Assembly: GCA_003134785.1 (NCBI GenBank) | Contig: PLCN01000017.1 | Location: 124,001-188,000, forward strand | Length of the DNA stretch: 64,000 bases | From: Spartobacteria bacterium | Lineage (GTDB): Bacteria > Verrucomicrobiota > Verrucomicrobiia > Chthoniobacterales > UBA10450 | Direction: 5' to 3' | Shown: positions 20,013-28,290 of the stretch, one piece after another | Position numbering within the stretch: position 1 is the first letter of the stretch | Layout of the letters: every line of letters starts with the position of its first letter | The notes under the pieces: model-generated | Database searches by the model: none | What the model saw: the letters and a program-made list of their open reading frames with translations, nothing else | Told to the model about the DNA's origin: nothing | Translations under genes and position numbers: made by a program

Positions 20013-21197
20013 CTAGTCCAGAATTTCGGCCACGCGACCGGCGCCGACGGTTTTGCCGCCTTCGCGAATCGCGAACCGGATGGTCTTTTCCATCGCGATT
20101 GGCGTGATCAATTCCACTTCCACCGAGACGTTGTCCCCCGGCATCACCATCTCGACGCCATCCGGCAGCTTGACGGTTCCGGTCACGTCGGTCGTGCGGA
20201 AGTAAAATTGCGGGCGATAATTCGTAAAGAACGGCGTGTGACGGCCGCCTTCCTCCTTGTTCAACACGTAAATCTCCGCCTTGAATTTTCGGTGCGGGGT
20301 GATGCTGCCCGGCTTGGCAATGACCTGGCCGCGCTCGACATCTTCCTTCTTCACCCCGCGAAGCAGCACCCCGACGTTGTCGCCGGCACGCGCCTCGTCG
20401 AGAAGCTTGCGGAACATTTCGATGTCGGTTGCGGTCGTTTTCGTCGTGTCCTTGAGGCCGACGATTTCCACTTCCTCCATCTTCTTGAGGATGCCGCGCT
20501 CGACACGACCGGTCGCGACGGTGCCGCGGCCTTCAATGTTGAACACGTCTTCCACCGGCATGAGGAACGGCTGATCGATCGGGCGATCCGGCACGGGGAT
20601 ATAATCATCGACCGCCGCGACGAGCGCGAGGATTTGCGCTTCCTGTTCGGCGTCGCCATTCAGCGCCTTGAGCGCGCTGCCTTTGACGATCGGAATTTTA
20701 TCGCCGGGAAATTCATATTGCGTGAGGAGATCGCGCACTTCCATCTCGACGAGATCGAGCAGTTCCGGATCGTCGACCATGTCGACCTTGTTCAGGAACA
20801 CCACGACCGCGGGCACGCCGACCTGGCGCGCCAGCAGAATGTGCTCGCGCGTCTGGGGCATCGGGCCGTCGGCCGCTGAGACGACGAGAATGGCGCCGTC
20901 CATTTGCGCGGCGCCGGTGATCATGTTTTTCACATAGTCAGCATGGCCCGGGCAATCGACGTGCGCATAATGGCGCTTGTCGCTCTGATATTCCACGTGC
21001 GCGGTGTTGATCGTAATGCCGCGTTCTTTTTCTTCCGGCGCATTATCGATCGAATCGTACGCGCGGACCTCGGCGAAACCTTTTTTGGCGAGCACACTGG
21101 TGATCGCGGCGGTGAGGGTGGTTTTGCCATGGTCTACATGACCGATCGTGCCGACATTGACATGCGGCTTGTCGCGTTTAAATGCTTCCTTAGCCAT
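20013..21197 (-). CDS. tuf: Translation elongation factor Tu
   Basis: 394 residues, the standard length. GTPase motifs: [10 protein letters not shown] (residues 19-28), the effector region [25 protein letters not shown], and NKVDMVDD. Domains 2 and 3 follow ([30 protein letters not shown]). It delivers aminoacyl-tRNA to the ribosome. The tRNA-Thr gene lies directly upstream and tRNA-Trp downstream, implying one primary transcript carrying tRNAs and mRNA. Confidence 0.98.
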   Translation of the reverse strand: MAKEAFKRDKPHVNVGTIGHVDHGKTTLTAAITSVLAKKGFAEVRAYDSIDNAPEEKERGITINTAHVEYQSDKRHYAHVDCPGHADYVKNMITGAAQMDGAILVVSAADGPMPQTREHILLARQVGVPAVVVFLNKVDMVDDPELLDLVEMEVRDLLTQYEFPGDKIPIVKGSALKALNGDAEQEAQILALVAAVDDYIPVPDRPIDQPFLMPVEDVFNIEGRGTVATGRVERGILKKMEEVEIVGLKDTTKTTATDIEMFRKLLDEARAGDNVGVLLRGVKKEDVERGQVIAKPGSITPHRKFKAEIYVLNKEEGGRHTPFFTNYRPQFYFRTTDVTGTVKLPDGVEMVMPGDNVSVEVELITPIAMEKTIRFAIREGGKTVGAGRVAEILD

Positions 21198-21261
21198 CTC
21201 GATTTTCCTCGGGTTAAAACTAACTCTTTCTGTGTTGTTGCTGCCGGCCGCGAGCCCACTC

Positions 21262-21337
<76 letters not shown>

Positions 21338-21422
21338 CGCTGCGTATCATTAAATTGCTCGCCGTGAATCTCCAAAACGGAGCCTAACGACAAACCGGTT
21401 GCTCCTTCGTTTAGAAGTAAAA

Positions 21423-21464
21423 GTCCCAGAGTCGTCAAACTTCCGTTTTGAACGACCATGGGAC
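21423..21464 (-). promoter_or_regulatory. Leader hairpin followed by a short U run upstream of tRNA-Thr/tuf
   Basis: On the minus strand GTCCCA pairs with TGGGAC and encloses a second stem (GTCGTTCAAA with TTTGACGAC, one bulge); the hairpin is followed by TTTTACTT. It lies between the putative promoter and tRNA-Thr. It could be an attenuator or just a processing signal. Confidence 0.4.
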
Positions 21465-21493
21465 CTCGTCTCGTTCTCCGAAAAAGCGTCGGC

Positions 21494-21521
21494 AAGCTAA
21501 CAGCGCGCTCCCGAGTGTCAA
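21494..21521 (-). promoter_or_regulatory. Candidate promoter of the tRNA-Thr-tuf-secE-nusG-rplK transcript
   Basis: TTGACA (21516-21521) is followed after 16 bp by TAGCTT (21494-21499) on the minus strand, about 160 bp upstream of tRNA-Thr. The stretch just upstream is AT-rich (AAGAAATTTCTT). Confidence 0.5.
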
Positions 21522-21591
21522 AGAAATTTCTTGAGTCAGCGGCCCGATGGCATGCCACCTCCACGTGCCCTGGCGCCGGTCGATCTTTTCG

Positions 21592-22401
21592 CTAATAGCC
21601 CCGGCTTTTCTTTCGCGAAATCACCACGACGATAATGATAATCAGGATCAACGCCGCCACCCCGATGCCGATTTTGATTTGCATGCTCATCGGCTCCGGC
21701 GGAACTGGCGTAGGCTGGGGCGTGGCCACGGGCGCGCTGGTCACCTGACGCGGCGGCGCGGCCTTGGCCTGCACGTACTGCAAGTTTTGCATGAGGTCCG
21801 GATCGCCCGGCTTCAATTTCAACGCCGCTTCCAGATCGGGAATCGCATCCTTGAATCGATTGATCGCCACATAAGTGTCCGCGCGCTTTCGCAGCGCCAT
21901 GGCGTTGTTCGGATCTTTCGTGATCGCCACGGTGTAATCGGCGATCGCTTCATCCCATTTGCGCAAGTTGTGGTAAACGAGTCCGCGGCGCTCGTGCGCG
22001 ACTACGTTATTCGGATTCAGCTCGATCGCCTTGTTCAAGTCGGTCAGAGCGGTATCGAACTGGTTTTGGCCCAGCTCCGTTCGGCCGCGCTCGAAATATC
22101 CAAGTTCATTTTTCGGCTCGAGCTCGATCGCTTTCGTGAAGTCGGCCATGGCTTCCGGGATCTTCGCGGCCGCGCGATAAACGAGACCACGATCGATATA
22201 AAGCCGGACATCCTTGGGACTGATTGCGATCGCCTTCGTATACTCGATGGCCGCTTCGTCGTACTTGAGGGCGTTCGCCAGCTCGTGCCCTTTATTTCCA
22301 TGAGCGGCCGCTTCGGGACTGGCGGCATTCATAATTCTCGCCGCTCCCAAAACGAGCAGCGCGGCAGTCAGCCCGCTAAATAATTTCTTGGCGTTCTTCA
22401 T
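21592..22401 (-). CDS. TPR-repeat protein with C-terminal membrane anchor
   Basis: 269 residues. A signal-like N-terminus (LFSGLTAALLVLGAARIMNA) precedes about five or six tetratricopeptide repeats (for example YDEAAIEYTKAIAISPKDVR and FDTALTDLNKAIELNPNNVV). A Pro-rich linker (VATPQPTPVPPEPM) follows. One C-terminal transmembrane helix (IGVAALILIIIIVVVI) ends in a basic tail (SRKKSRGY). The TPR domain probably faces the periplasm. It is a tandem paralogue of the next gene upstream. Confidence 0.85.
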   Translation of the reverse strand: MKNAKKLFSGLTAALLVLGAARIMNAASPEAAAHGNKGHELANALKYDEAAIEYTKAIAISPKDVRLYIDRGLVYRAAAKIPEAMADFTKAIELEPKNELGYFERGRTELGQNQFDTALTDLNKAIELNPNNVVAHERRGLVYHNLRKWDEAIADYTVAITKDPNNAMALRKRADTYVAINRFKDAIPDLEAALKLKPGDPDLMQNLQYVQAKAAPPRQVTSAPVATPQPTPVPPEPMSMQIKIGIGVAALILIIIIVVVISRKKSRGY

Positions 22402-22493
22402 ATTAATCTTTCGGCTGAGATGAGATGTGGGGTTGCTTTTTTAATTGGCGCGCGGCCTAACGGAAAGCTTAATCGCCGGATGTCCGGCCTCAA

Positions 22494-22518
22494 GGAGCGG
22501 CGCTTTCAAACCGCCGCG
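22494..22518. repeat. Hairpin repeat between the TPR genes
   Basis: GGAGCGGCGCTTTCAAACCGCC forms a stem GCGGCG(C)TTT / AAACCGCCGC with a short loop. Preceded by CTCAA, it resembles the GGAGGGGCG element at 11365 and 31980. Confidence 0.5.
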
Positions 22519-22550
22519 CGCGCCTTCCCACAGCGCTCGCCTAAATCTTC

Positions 22551-23429
22551 CTATCGCTTTGAAGGCGGAGGCGATGTTTGAGTCGGAGGCGTCACCGGAG
22601 CCGGCAGTGGTCCCGCGGGAGTCGGCGAAGAATTCGCGCGCGTCTCCAGCGCCTTCAATCGGCTTTGCGCGTCCGCATCGTCAGGCTTGATCTTCAGCAA
22701 AGCGCGAAAATCCGCCGCGGCGCCGTGGCTATCTCCGGCCAACGTGTGGGCCAGCGCCCGGCGCCGATATCCCTCGATATCCTTCGGGTCGATCGAGATC
22801 GCCTTGGTGTAATCGGCGATCGCTTCCTTATATTTTTTCAGGTTTCGGTAGGCGAACGCCCGCCGTTCGTAAGCCCCGTCGTCGTTCGGAACTCTCTCGA
22901 TCACCACTCCGTAATCGTCGATCGCTTTCTGCCATTCACTTTTCGCGATGTGGACAAAACCGCGAAAGCGCCGGGCATTGGCGTCATTGGGCGCGATCTG
23001 CAAAGCCTTGTCGAAATCCGCCAGCGCAGGGTCCAGTTGTTTCTGGATCAGGAGCACTTCACCGCGGCCGACGTAAGCCATCACATTCTGCGGCGCCAGC
23101 TCGATTGATTTCGAGAAGTCCGCGATCGCTTCCGGCAATTTGTTCGCGCCACGATAAGCGGTCCCGCGATTGAAATAATTCTTCGGGTCGCCGGGCTCGG
23201 CTTCGATCGCTTTGGAAAATTCCGCGATCGCCGTTTCGTAATCCCGCTTCTTGGCGGCCTCGAAGCCGCGCGCCGAATGTCCGCCTGGATCATTCTTGTT
23301 CGACCCCGGTACAGTTTCGGAAGCGGGGGCGCTGCGAGGAGCGTGCTTTTTCGCATACAAAACTCCGCTCGGATAAGCCACGAGTGCGATCGCAAGACTG
23401 ACGACGGTTCCAATTTTGAAATTGTTCAT
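22551..23429 (-). CDS. Secreted TPR-repeat protein
   Basis: 292 residues. The N-terminal signal (VVSLAIALVAYPSGVLYAKK) is followed by about six TPR units (for example YETAIAEFSKAIEAEPGDPK, LDPALADFDKALQIAPNDAN, YKEAIADYTKAISIDPKDIE). The C-terminus is Pro-rich and lacks the membrane anchor of its downstream paralogue. It probably acts as a periplasmic scaffold; the partner is unknown. Confidence 0.85.
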   Translation of the reverse strand: MNNFKIGTVVSLAIALVAYPSGVLYAKKHAPRSAPASETVPGSNKNDPGGHSARGFEAAKKRDYETAIAEFSKAIEAEPGDPKNYFNRGTAYRGANKLPEAIADFSKSIELAPQNVMAYVGRGEVLLIQKQLDPALADFDKALQIAPNDANARRFRGFVHIAKSEWQKAIDDYGVVIERVPNDDGAYERRAFAYRNLKKYKEAIADYTKAISIDPKDIEGYRRRALAHTLAGDSHGAAADFRALLKIKPDDADAQSRLKALETRANSSPTPAGPLPAPVTPPTQTSPPPSKR

Positions 23430-23522
23430 GTTCGTCCGCCTATTAGATGGAGACGTTTATCGATTGCAAGCCAGCGCTGCTTTCTTTCGAATCGGAAACC
23501 GAGGAAGCTAGCGGCAAAAAAG

Positions 23523-24464
23523 ATGACGAAACCCGGACGCGAAACATTTTCGAGCGCCTACGCCGCCATCTTCGCGACCGTGCTCATCTGGTCGACGCCC
23601 TCGCTTTTTCAATTCTACCTCAACCGTTTCTACGATCCGTGGGCGCAAAACTTTTACCGTTACGCGGTCGCGTGCATCGCCGTGATGCCGTTTGTGCTCT
23701 ATCGCTTTCGTGGCAGCGGTCCGCGTCTCGATCGCGGCACCTTGCTCGCGTGCCTCATCCCCGCGCTTCCAAATGTCGTGCATCAAATCGCCCAGACCGT
23801 TGCGCTCTTCCACATGGGACCAGGCGTGTTTGCGATCTTCATCCGTTCCTCCGTCATCATCAGCACGCTTCTCGCCCTCATCTTTTTTCCCGAAGAACGA
23901 TGGATCATTCGCCAATGGCAATTTCAACTCGGAACGCTTTTCGGTCTCGTCGGCGCGGTGGGCGTCCTCTGGTTCCAACCGGGACGCGAGGGTGGAACCA
24001 TCGCGCTTCGAGGTGTCGCCATTGCTTTCACCGCCAGCTTTTGCTGGGCACTCTATAGCGTGCTGGTGAAGCGGCCATCGGCGCGGCTCGGTCCCATTCG
24101 CAGCTTTGGTCTGATCAGTTTCATAACTTCGGCGCTGCTCCTGCCGCTCACTCTGGTCTTCGGAAAAATTGCCACGCCGCTTCACGTGGGGACCGACGTG
24201 AATCTCATTCTCATCGTCTCGGCCGTGACGTGCATCAGCCTGGCGCATGTTTTGTATTACGTAGCGATCCGCAAGGTTGGGGTCGCGCTCTCGCAAACTT
24301 TGCAGCTCCTCTGTCCAGCGGGCGCACTCGGTCTTTCCGCGATATTTTTCGGCGAGCGTCTCACGCAGGCACAGATGTGGAGCGCAGTCATTCTGCTTTT
24401 CGGAGCATTCCTCGCCATGCGGGTCAAATCGACCGCGGAACCGGCGGCGGCGGAAAATCTTTAG
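23523..24464 (+). CDS. DMT-superfamily (EamA-like) transporter
   Basis: About 313 residues from the ATG at 23523 (MTKPGRETFSSAYAAIFATV); upstream codons in the same frame overlap the divergent TPR gene. There are ten hydrophobic segments in two EamA-type halves (IFATVLIWSTPSLFQFYLNR; and CWALYSVLVKRPSARLGPIR opening the second). The C-terminal half ends with the typical GALGLSAIFFGERLTQAQMW and ILLFGAFLAM. Likely an inner-membrane exporter of a small metabolite; substrate unknown. Confidence 0.85.
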   Translation: MTKPGRETFSSAYAAIFATVLIWSTPSLFQFYLNRFYDPWAQNFYRYAVACIAVMPFVLYRFRGSGPRLDRGTLLACLIPALPNVVHQIAQTVALFHMGPGVFAIFIRSSVIISTLLALIFFPEERWIIRQWQFQLGTLFGLVGAVGVLWFQPGREGGTIALRGVAIAFTASFCWALYSVLVKRPSARLGPIRSFGLISFITSALLLPLTLVFGKIATPLHVGTDVNLILIVSAVTCISLAHVLYYVAIRKVGVALSQTLQLLCPAGALGLSAIFFGERLTQAQMWSAVILLFGAFLAMRVKSTAEPAAAENL

Positions 24465-24555
24465 CCGTCAGACAGGGATGCGCCTCCAGAGCGTCTGATT
24501 AATCGTCTCATTACTCGTCGTCTCCGAGGAGAAGTCGGACGCGTCGGAAAACGCC

Positions 24556-24999
24556 CTACCTGATCGGAATGGGAACTCGGGGATTCGGCAGACAAAATGT
24601 TTTGCGAGCGAGATCGGACCGCAAGCGGTCCGCATCGTACCATCTTTCCAGGCAACGTTTGTCGAGAAGATCCCCGTTCATTGCTTTGAACTCATCCCAA
24701 CCCCCGTGCTCATGCTGTCCGCGGCGCTCACCAATCAGCGCGAGGAACGCGACCGTGATGGTTTCGTGATAGACCTCTGGCCGGCCGCCTTTTGCCGCGA
24801 GCAATCGCAAGCCGCCGGAAAAACGCGACAACGCTTCGGTAAACGGATATCGGCCCAGCATCTCGTACCCAAGCCGGACGTGTTCGGGATGGGGAAACAT
24901 CGCAGGATCGAGCGCACCTGTTTCCAGAGCGCGCAATTCCTCCGCTGTAGCCGCTTCGCTGTGCGAAGCGTTGTTTTTCGCACGATCAACGCTTTTCAT
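24556..24999 (-). CDS. Conserved hypothetical protein with a repeat in its N-terminus
   Basis: 147 residues, function not recognised. The likely conserved core begins at about residue 30 (LDPAMFPHPEHVRLGYEMLG) and continues with PEVYHETITVAFLALIGER and a Trp/Asp-rich C-terminus (DKRCLERWYDADRLRSDLAR). The first 14 codons overlap the end of the upstream gene, which suggests translational coupling. Residues 10-19 (ASHSEAATA) are encoded by a CTGTAGC-family hairpin element (24945-24970), so the N-terminus has apparently been altered by repeat insertion. Confidence 0.7.
   Translation of the reverse strand: MKSVDRAKNNASHSEAATAEELRALETGALDPAMFPHPEHVRLGYEMLGRYPFTEALSRFSGGLRLLAAKGGRPEVYHETITVAFLALIGERRGQHEHGGWDEFKAMNGDLLDKRCLERWYDADRLRSDLARKTFCLPNPRVPIPIR
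24945..24970. repeat. CTGTAGC-family hairpin inside a coding region
   Basis: CTGTAGCC followed by stem GCTTCGC / GCGAAGC with loop TGT. It is read in frame on the minus strand as part of the 147-residue protein. Confidence 0.8.
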
Positions 25000-25267
25000 C
25001 CCGCGCCTCCACGAGCTGGTGGCTATCTTTCGCGGTCAAGCTTAGGCCGTAGACTGTCTTGAAACGGCCCACGTGCGCCAGCGTCTCTTTCGAGAACGGC
25101 GCCTTCCCTTCCAAAGCATGCAGCGCCATGCCCTCCAGCAAATCGCCGAGCGAGAGATCGAGGTATTCCGCCAGCCCCTTGAGAACCTTGACGAGATTCT
25201 TCTCCATCCGCGCCCCGACCTGGACGCGCTCGACTCGTTTGCGTTGCGCCGCTTTCGTTTGCTTCAT
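24986..25267 (-). CDS. Small ribbon-helix-helix-like protein
   Basis: 93 residues. A basic N-terminus (MKQTKAAQRKRVERVQVGAR) contains a short beta-strand-like stretch. Two helices follow (EKNLVKVLKGLAEYLDLSLG, then DLLEGMALHALEG), the layout of an RHH DNA-binding protein. The C-terminal 35 residues are unlike classic antitoxins. A perfect 6-bp inverted repeat operator candidate lies 8 bp upstream of its start, which fits autoregulation. The next gene overlaps its end by 14 bp. The RHH assignment is inference. Confidence 0.6.
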   Translation of the reverse strand: MKQTKAAQRKRVERVQVGARMEKNLVKVLKGLAEYLDLSLGDLLEGMALHALEGKAPFSKETLAHVGRFKTVYGLSLTAKDSHQLVEARDEKR

Positions 25268-25274
25268 GTTATAT

Positions 25275-25290
25275 TGTTACCACAGTAACA
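25275..25290. promoter_or_regulatory. Operator-like palindrome upstream of the RHH-like gene
   Basis: TGTTAC-CACA-GTAACA, a perfect 6-bp inverted repeat with a 4-bp centre, immediately upstream of the start at 25267. The surrounding sequence (ATATTG) is AT-rich and could be part of the promoter. Confidence 0.5.
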
Positions 25291-25336
25291 CGATAGCACA
25301 AGCGATCTTGCGACGGAGCGGTCGCGGCGAGCTCCC

Positions 25337-25474
25337 GGGGAACGCAGGCTGCCAGCCTGCAGTTGCCGGCAGCCTGCCGGCAACACTTGGAGACGCACGT
25401 CGATTCGTGCGCGTATTGAGTCGAGCCGTCTCGGCAAGCTGCCGAGACGTGCAGGCTGGCAGCCTGCGCTCCCC
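25337..25474. repeat. MITE-like four-hairpin element, copy 1
   Basis: 138 bp with inverted termini (GGGGAACGCAGGCTGCC... / ...AGCCTGCGCTCCCC). Inside are four hairpins with triplet loops: GCAGGCT-GCC-AGCCTGC, TTGCCGGCA-GCC-TGCCGGCAA, TCTCGGCA-AGC-TGCCGAGA and GCAGGCT-GGC-AGCCTGC. A second copy lies at 29181-29311. No coding capacity. Confidence 0.85.
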
Positions 25475-25493
25475 AGAGACCTCCGCTATCCGC

Positions 25494-27617
25494 TCACCCT
25501 TCGCGCGGCTTGAGCGTCTGCGTCTTGCGCGCGAGTTCAATGAACCCGGCGCGGTAACCCGCCGCGTCGCGCCCCTTGCCTTCCAGCGCCCATTCGATCA
25601 CGGCGCCGATCGTTCCTTTGCCTTTGAACTGCGAGTCGCGCAGAATCATCCCGAACTCAGCCACTGCGGCCGCGAATTTCAGATCGGGCGCTGCATTCTC
25701 GAACTTCGAACCGTTATCAACAAAAGAACGCTCGGTTAGTTCACTCGTATCCCCGTCCGGTTTCTTGTGGCGCAGCTTCACCGTCACCATTTCCTGGGAA
25801 GATTTCGAATCCACCGCTGTCACCGGCGGAACGGCGCCCGACGCTTGATACTTCAATGGATCGACCGGCGGAACACTGGCCGCGGGATCCGTCGCGCCCG
25901 TTCCCGCCGGCACCACTTCGTAGAGCGCAGTGACCGTATGCCCCGCGCCGATCTCGCCTGCATCCACCTTGTCGTCCTTGAAATCTTCCTTTCGCAACAT
26001 CCGCTTCTCGTACCCGATCAGCCGATATGACGCCACGCGCGCCGGATTGAATTCCACCTGGATCTTCACGTCCTTCGCGACGGTCATCAGCGTCCCGTTC
26101 ACTTGTTGCACGAGAACTTTGCGCGCTTCGTCGATTGAATCGAGATACGCGTAATTCCCGTTTCCCTTGTCGGCCAGCTTCTGCATGGTCGAATCCTTCA
26201 GGTTGTCCGTGCCGACGCCGAGGACGCTGAGAAAAACGCCGCTCTTCGCCTTCGCCTCGATCAACCGGATGAGGTCGCCCTGATTCGTCACACCGATATT
26301 GAAGTCGCCATCGGTCGCGAGAATGACGCGGTTCACTCCGCCTTTGATGAAATTGTCCGCCGCGACTTTGTAGGCCAGCTCGATGCCTTCCGCGCCGTTG
26401 GTCGAGCCGCCAGCTTTCAAATCTTCCAGCGCTTGAAGAATCGTTTCCTTGCGATCGCCGGTCGTGGATTGCAGCGCCAAGCCCGAGCCGCCGGCATAAA
26501 TCACAATCGCGACTCGGTCCTTTTCCGTCAGTTTATCCACGAGCAAACGCATCGCCTGTTTCACCAGCGGCAACCGCTCAGGCGGCGTCATTGAGCCGGA
26601 GACATCGAGGAGAAAAACGAGATTGCTCGCCGGACGATTCTCGTTCGCCACCTCGCGGGCCTTGAGTCCGATCCGCAACAGGCGATGACTCGAATCCCAG
26701 GGACAAGCGGTGGCATCGAGATCGATCGAGAACGGCTTGTCGGCTTCCGGCTCGCGGTAATCGTAGCTGAAGTAATTGATCATCTCTTCCACGCGCACCG
26801 CATCCTTCGGCGGAAGCGATCCGGAGTTAATGAAGCGGCGGACGTTCGAGTACGACGCCGTGTCCACGTCGATGGAGAAGGTCGAGAGCGGATTGGTCGC
26901 CGCCGGAAGAAATGGATTCTCCGAGACGTGATCGTAGGTCGCGGTATCGAAATCCTGGCGATATCGCGAGGGCAACTCCGTTTCGCCCAGGCTTTCCGTC
27001 GGCTTCATCATCATGCGGGCGAGAGGAGTGGCCGGGGATTTCGTTTTGCCAGCGCCAGCGAAGCTACGCTTCGAGACCGCTGCATTCGTATCGGAGCTTT
27101 GTTTTTCGTCGCGCAATTCCGGAAACGGATTCGGCGGCGGCGCAGCCGGTTGCAGCGCTAGCAAATCCTGCTGCGCGGGAGTCGTTGCGGGACTTTCAAT
27201 TGGCGGCTCTGGAATCGCCTCTACAATCGTCGAAGAGTCGGTCGGCGGCAGATTCACTTTGCGCGGACTCGGCATCTTCTGCGCGATCGTCCCACGCTCC
27301 CGCTGAATCGTCGAAACGGCCACTGCCCCGAGCACCGCAAAAATCGCCAGAGCTGCGGCGAGCGAACCCCATTGCGTGGAGGACCAGAGACGTCGCTGCG
27401 TTTCCATCCTCACGATATTGGGCGAACGCTCCGGCGGGAGATTCTGCTCAGCTGTGTATTCCGATTTCAACAGCCGGGCGAGCTGTTGCGTTTCGGCTAC
27501 ATACGTCTGCGCTTCGGGAGAAGAAGCGACGACCTGCGCCATCGCGGCATGTTCGTTCGCGGAAAGTTCGCCCAGGGCAAACGCCGTTAAGTTGGGATCA
27601 TCGATGTTTATTTTCAT
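25494..27617 (-). CDS. vWA-domain membrane protein with anti-sigma-like N-terminus (YfbK-like)
   Basis: 707 residues from the ATG at 27615-27617; the frame stays open further upstream but only as antisense of nothing useful, over the sigma gene. Order: cytoplasmic N-terminus of about 85 residues (DDPNLTAFALGELSANEHAA) of the kind found on anti-sigma factors; a transmembrane helix (WGSLAAALAIFAVLGAVAVS); a Pro-rich linker; a vWF_A N-terminal region (NPLSTFSIDVDTASYSNVRR); the vWA domain with MIDAS motif DVSGSM near residue 337 and TDGDFNIGV; and a C-terminal DUF3520-like part. It shares an ATGA overlap with the ECF sigma gene upstream, so the two are co-translated and probably form a sigma/anti-sigma pair. 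Confidence 0.88.
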   Translation of the reverse strand: MKINIDDPNLTAFALGELSANEHAAMAQVVASSPEAQTYVAETQQLARLLKSEYTAEQNLPPERSPNIVRMETQRRLWSSTQWGSLAAALAIFAVLGAVAVSTIQRERGTIAQKMPSPRKVNLPPTDSSTIVEAIPEPPIESPATTPAQQDLLALQPAAPPPNPFPELRDEKQSSDTNAAVSKRSFAGAGKTKSPATPLARMMMKPTESLGETELPSRYRQDFDTATYDHVSENPFLPAATNPLSTFSIDVDTASYSNVRRFINSGSLPPKDAVRVEEMINYFSYDYREPEADKPFSIDLDATACPWDSSHRLLRIGLKAREVANENRPASNLVFLLDVSGSMTPPERLPLVKQAMRLLVDKLTEKDRVAIVIYAGGSGLALQSTTGDRKETILQALEDLKAGGSTNGAEGIELAYKVAADNFIKGGVNRVILATDGDFNIGVTNQGDLIRLIEAKAKSGVFLSVLGVGTDNLKDSTMQKLADKGNGNYAYLDSIDEARKVLVQQVNGTLMTVAKDVKIQVEFNPARVASYRLIGYEKRMLRKEDFKDDKVDAGEIGAGHTVTALYEVVPAGTGATDPAASVPPVDPLKYQASGAVPPVTAVDSKSSQEMVTVKLRHKKPDGDTSELTERSFVDNGSKFENAAPDLKFAAAVAEFGMILRDSQFKGKGTIGAVIEWALEGKGRDAAGYRAGFIELARKTQTLKPREG

Positions 27618-28177
27618 GAGACAATGCGAGGAGTGAATGGGAGGAAATCCTTGGAGGCCTGGCCGTAGCGGTGCCGCAGAGTTTTCAGGGCGTTGTGGAT
27701 CATCACGCCGACGTTGCTGACGGAGAGCTTCGTGATTTCGCTGATTTCCTGGTAGCTGAGGTCGTTTTGAAATTTGAGCTGCAGGACTTCCTGCTGGTGC
27801 GGCGGGAGCGAGCCGAGAATGCGCAGCAAAAATCCGCTCGCTTCTTTCGCCTCGAGCTTTTCGGAAGGCGCGGGCTGATTGCTCTGGCGCGTTTCGAGCA
27901 GCTCGTGGTCGAGGTATGTCATTCGCTTTTCTTTTCGGCAGATGTTGAGCGCGCCGTTTCGGCAAACGGTGAAGAGCCATTTCGCCGGCGCATGATCGAG
28001 CTGCGCGCGCTTTTCATTTTGAAGTTTGATGAAAGTTTCCTGCACCACGTCGCGGGCGCGGTCGCTATCGCCGAGGATGCGGGTGGCATATTGCAGAAGA
28101 GGGCGTTCAAAACGCTTGAGGAGCGCGTCCATTTGGTCGCCATCAAATTTTACCGCCTCGACTTGGACGCTTTGCAT
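27614..28177 (-). CDS. ECF-type RNA polymerase sigma factor
   Basis: 187 residues from the ATG at 28175-28177, preceded by AAAGGA. Region 2 (PLLQYATRILGDSDRARDVV, then QETFIKLQNE and WLFTVCRNGALNICRKEKR) and region 4 (LPPHQQEVLQLKFQNDLSYQ, then EISEITKLSVSNVGVMIHNA) are clear. Region 3 is absent, as expected for ECF sigmas. The stop overlaps the start of the vWA gene by 4 bp. It is divergent from the polyprenyl synthase gene with a 113-bp shared promoter region. Confidence 0.93.
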   Translation of the reverse strand: MQSVQVEAVKFDGDQMDALLKRFERPLLQYATRILGDSDRARDVVQETFIKLQNEKRAQLDHAPAKWLFTVCRNGALNICRKEKRMTYLDHELLETRQSNQPAPSEKLEAKEASGFLLRILGSLPPHQQEVLQLKFQNDLSYQEISEITKLSVSNVGVMIHNALKTLRHRYGQASKDFLPFTPRIVS

Positions 28178-28290
28178 TCCTTTCACCAAGTCTAACGCGC
28201 GAGGACGCGAAAAATTACAGGATATTTCCGGAGGCGGGGCGCGGATTTTTCGTTTGCTAAGACCGGGCCGAGTTTTCACAGTCCGGTTCG

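Noticed and set aside
23277-23522. Extended N-terminus of the DMT transporter
   Set aside because: It is antisense to the 5' end of the TPR gene; the ATG at 23523 precedes the first EamA-type helix directly.
27618-27980. N-terminal extension of the vWA protein frame by about 120 residues
   Set aside because: It overlaps the ECF sigma gene in another frame, is compositionally odd (Arg/Ala/Pro-rich), and the ATGA overlap at 27614-27617 gives a natural start.
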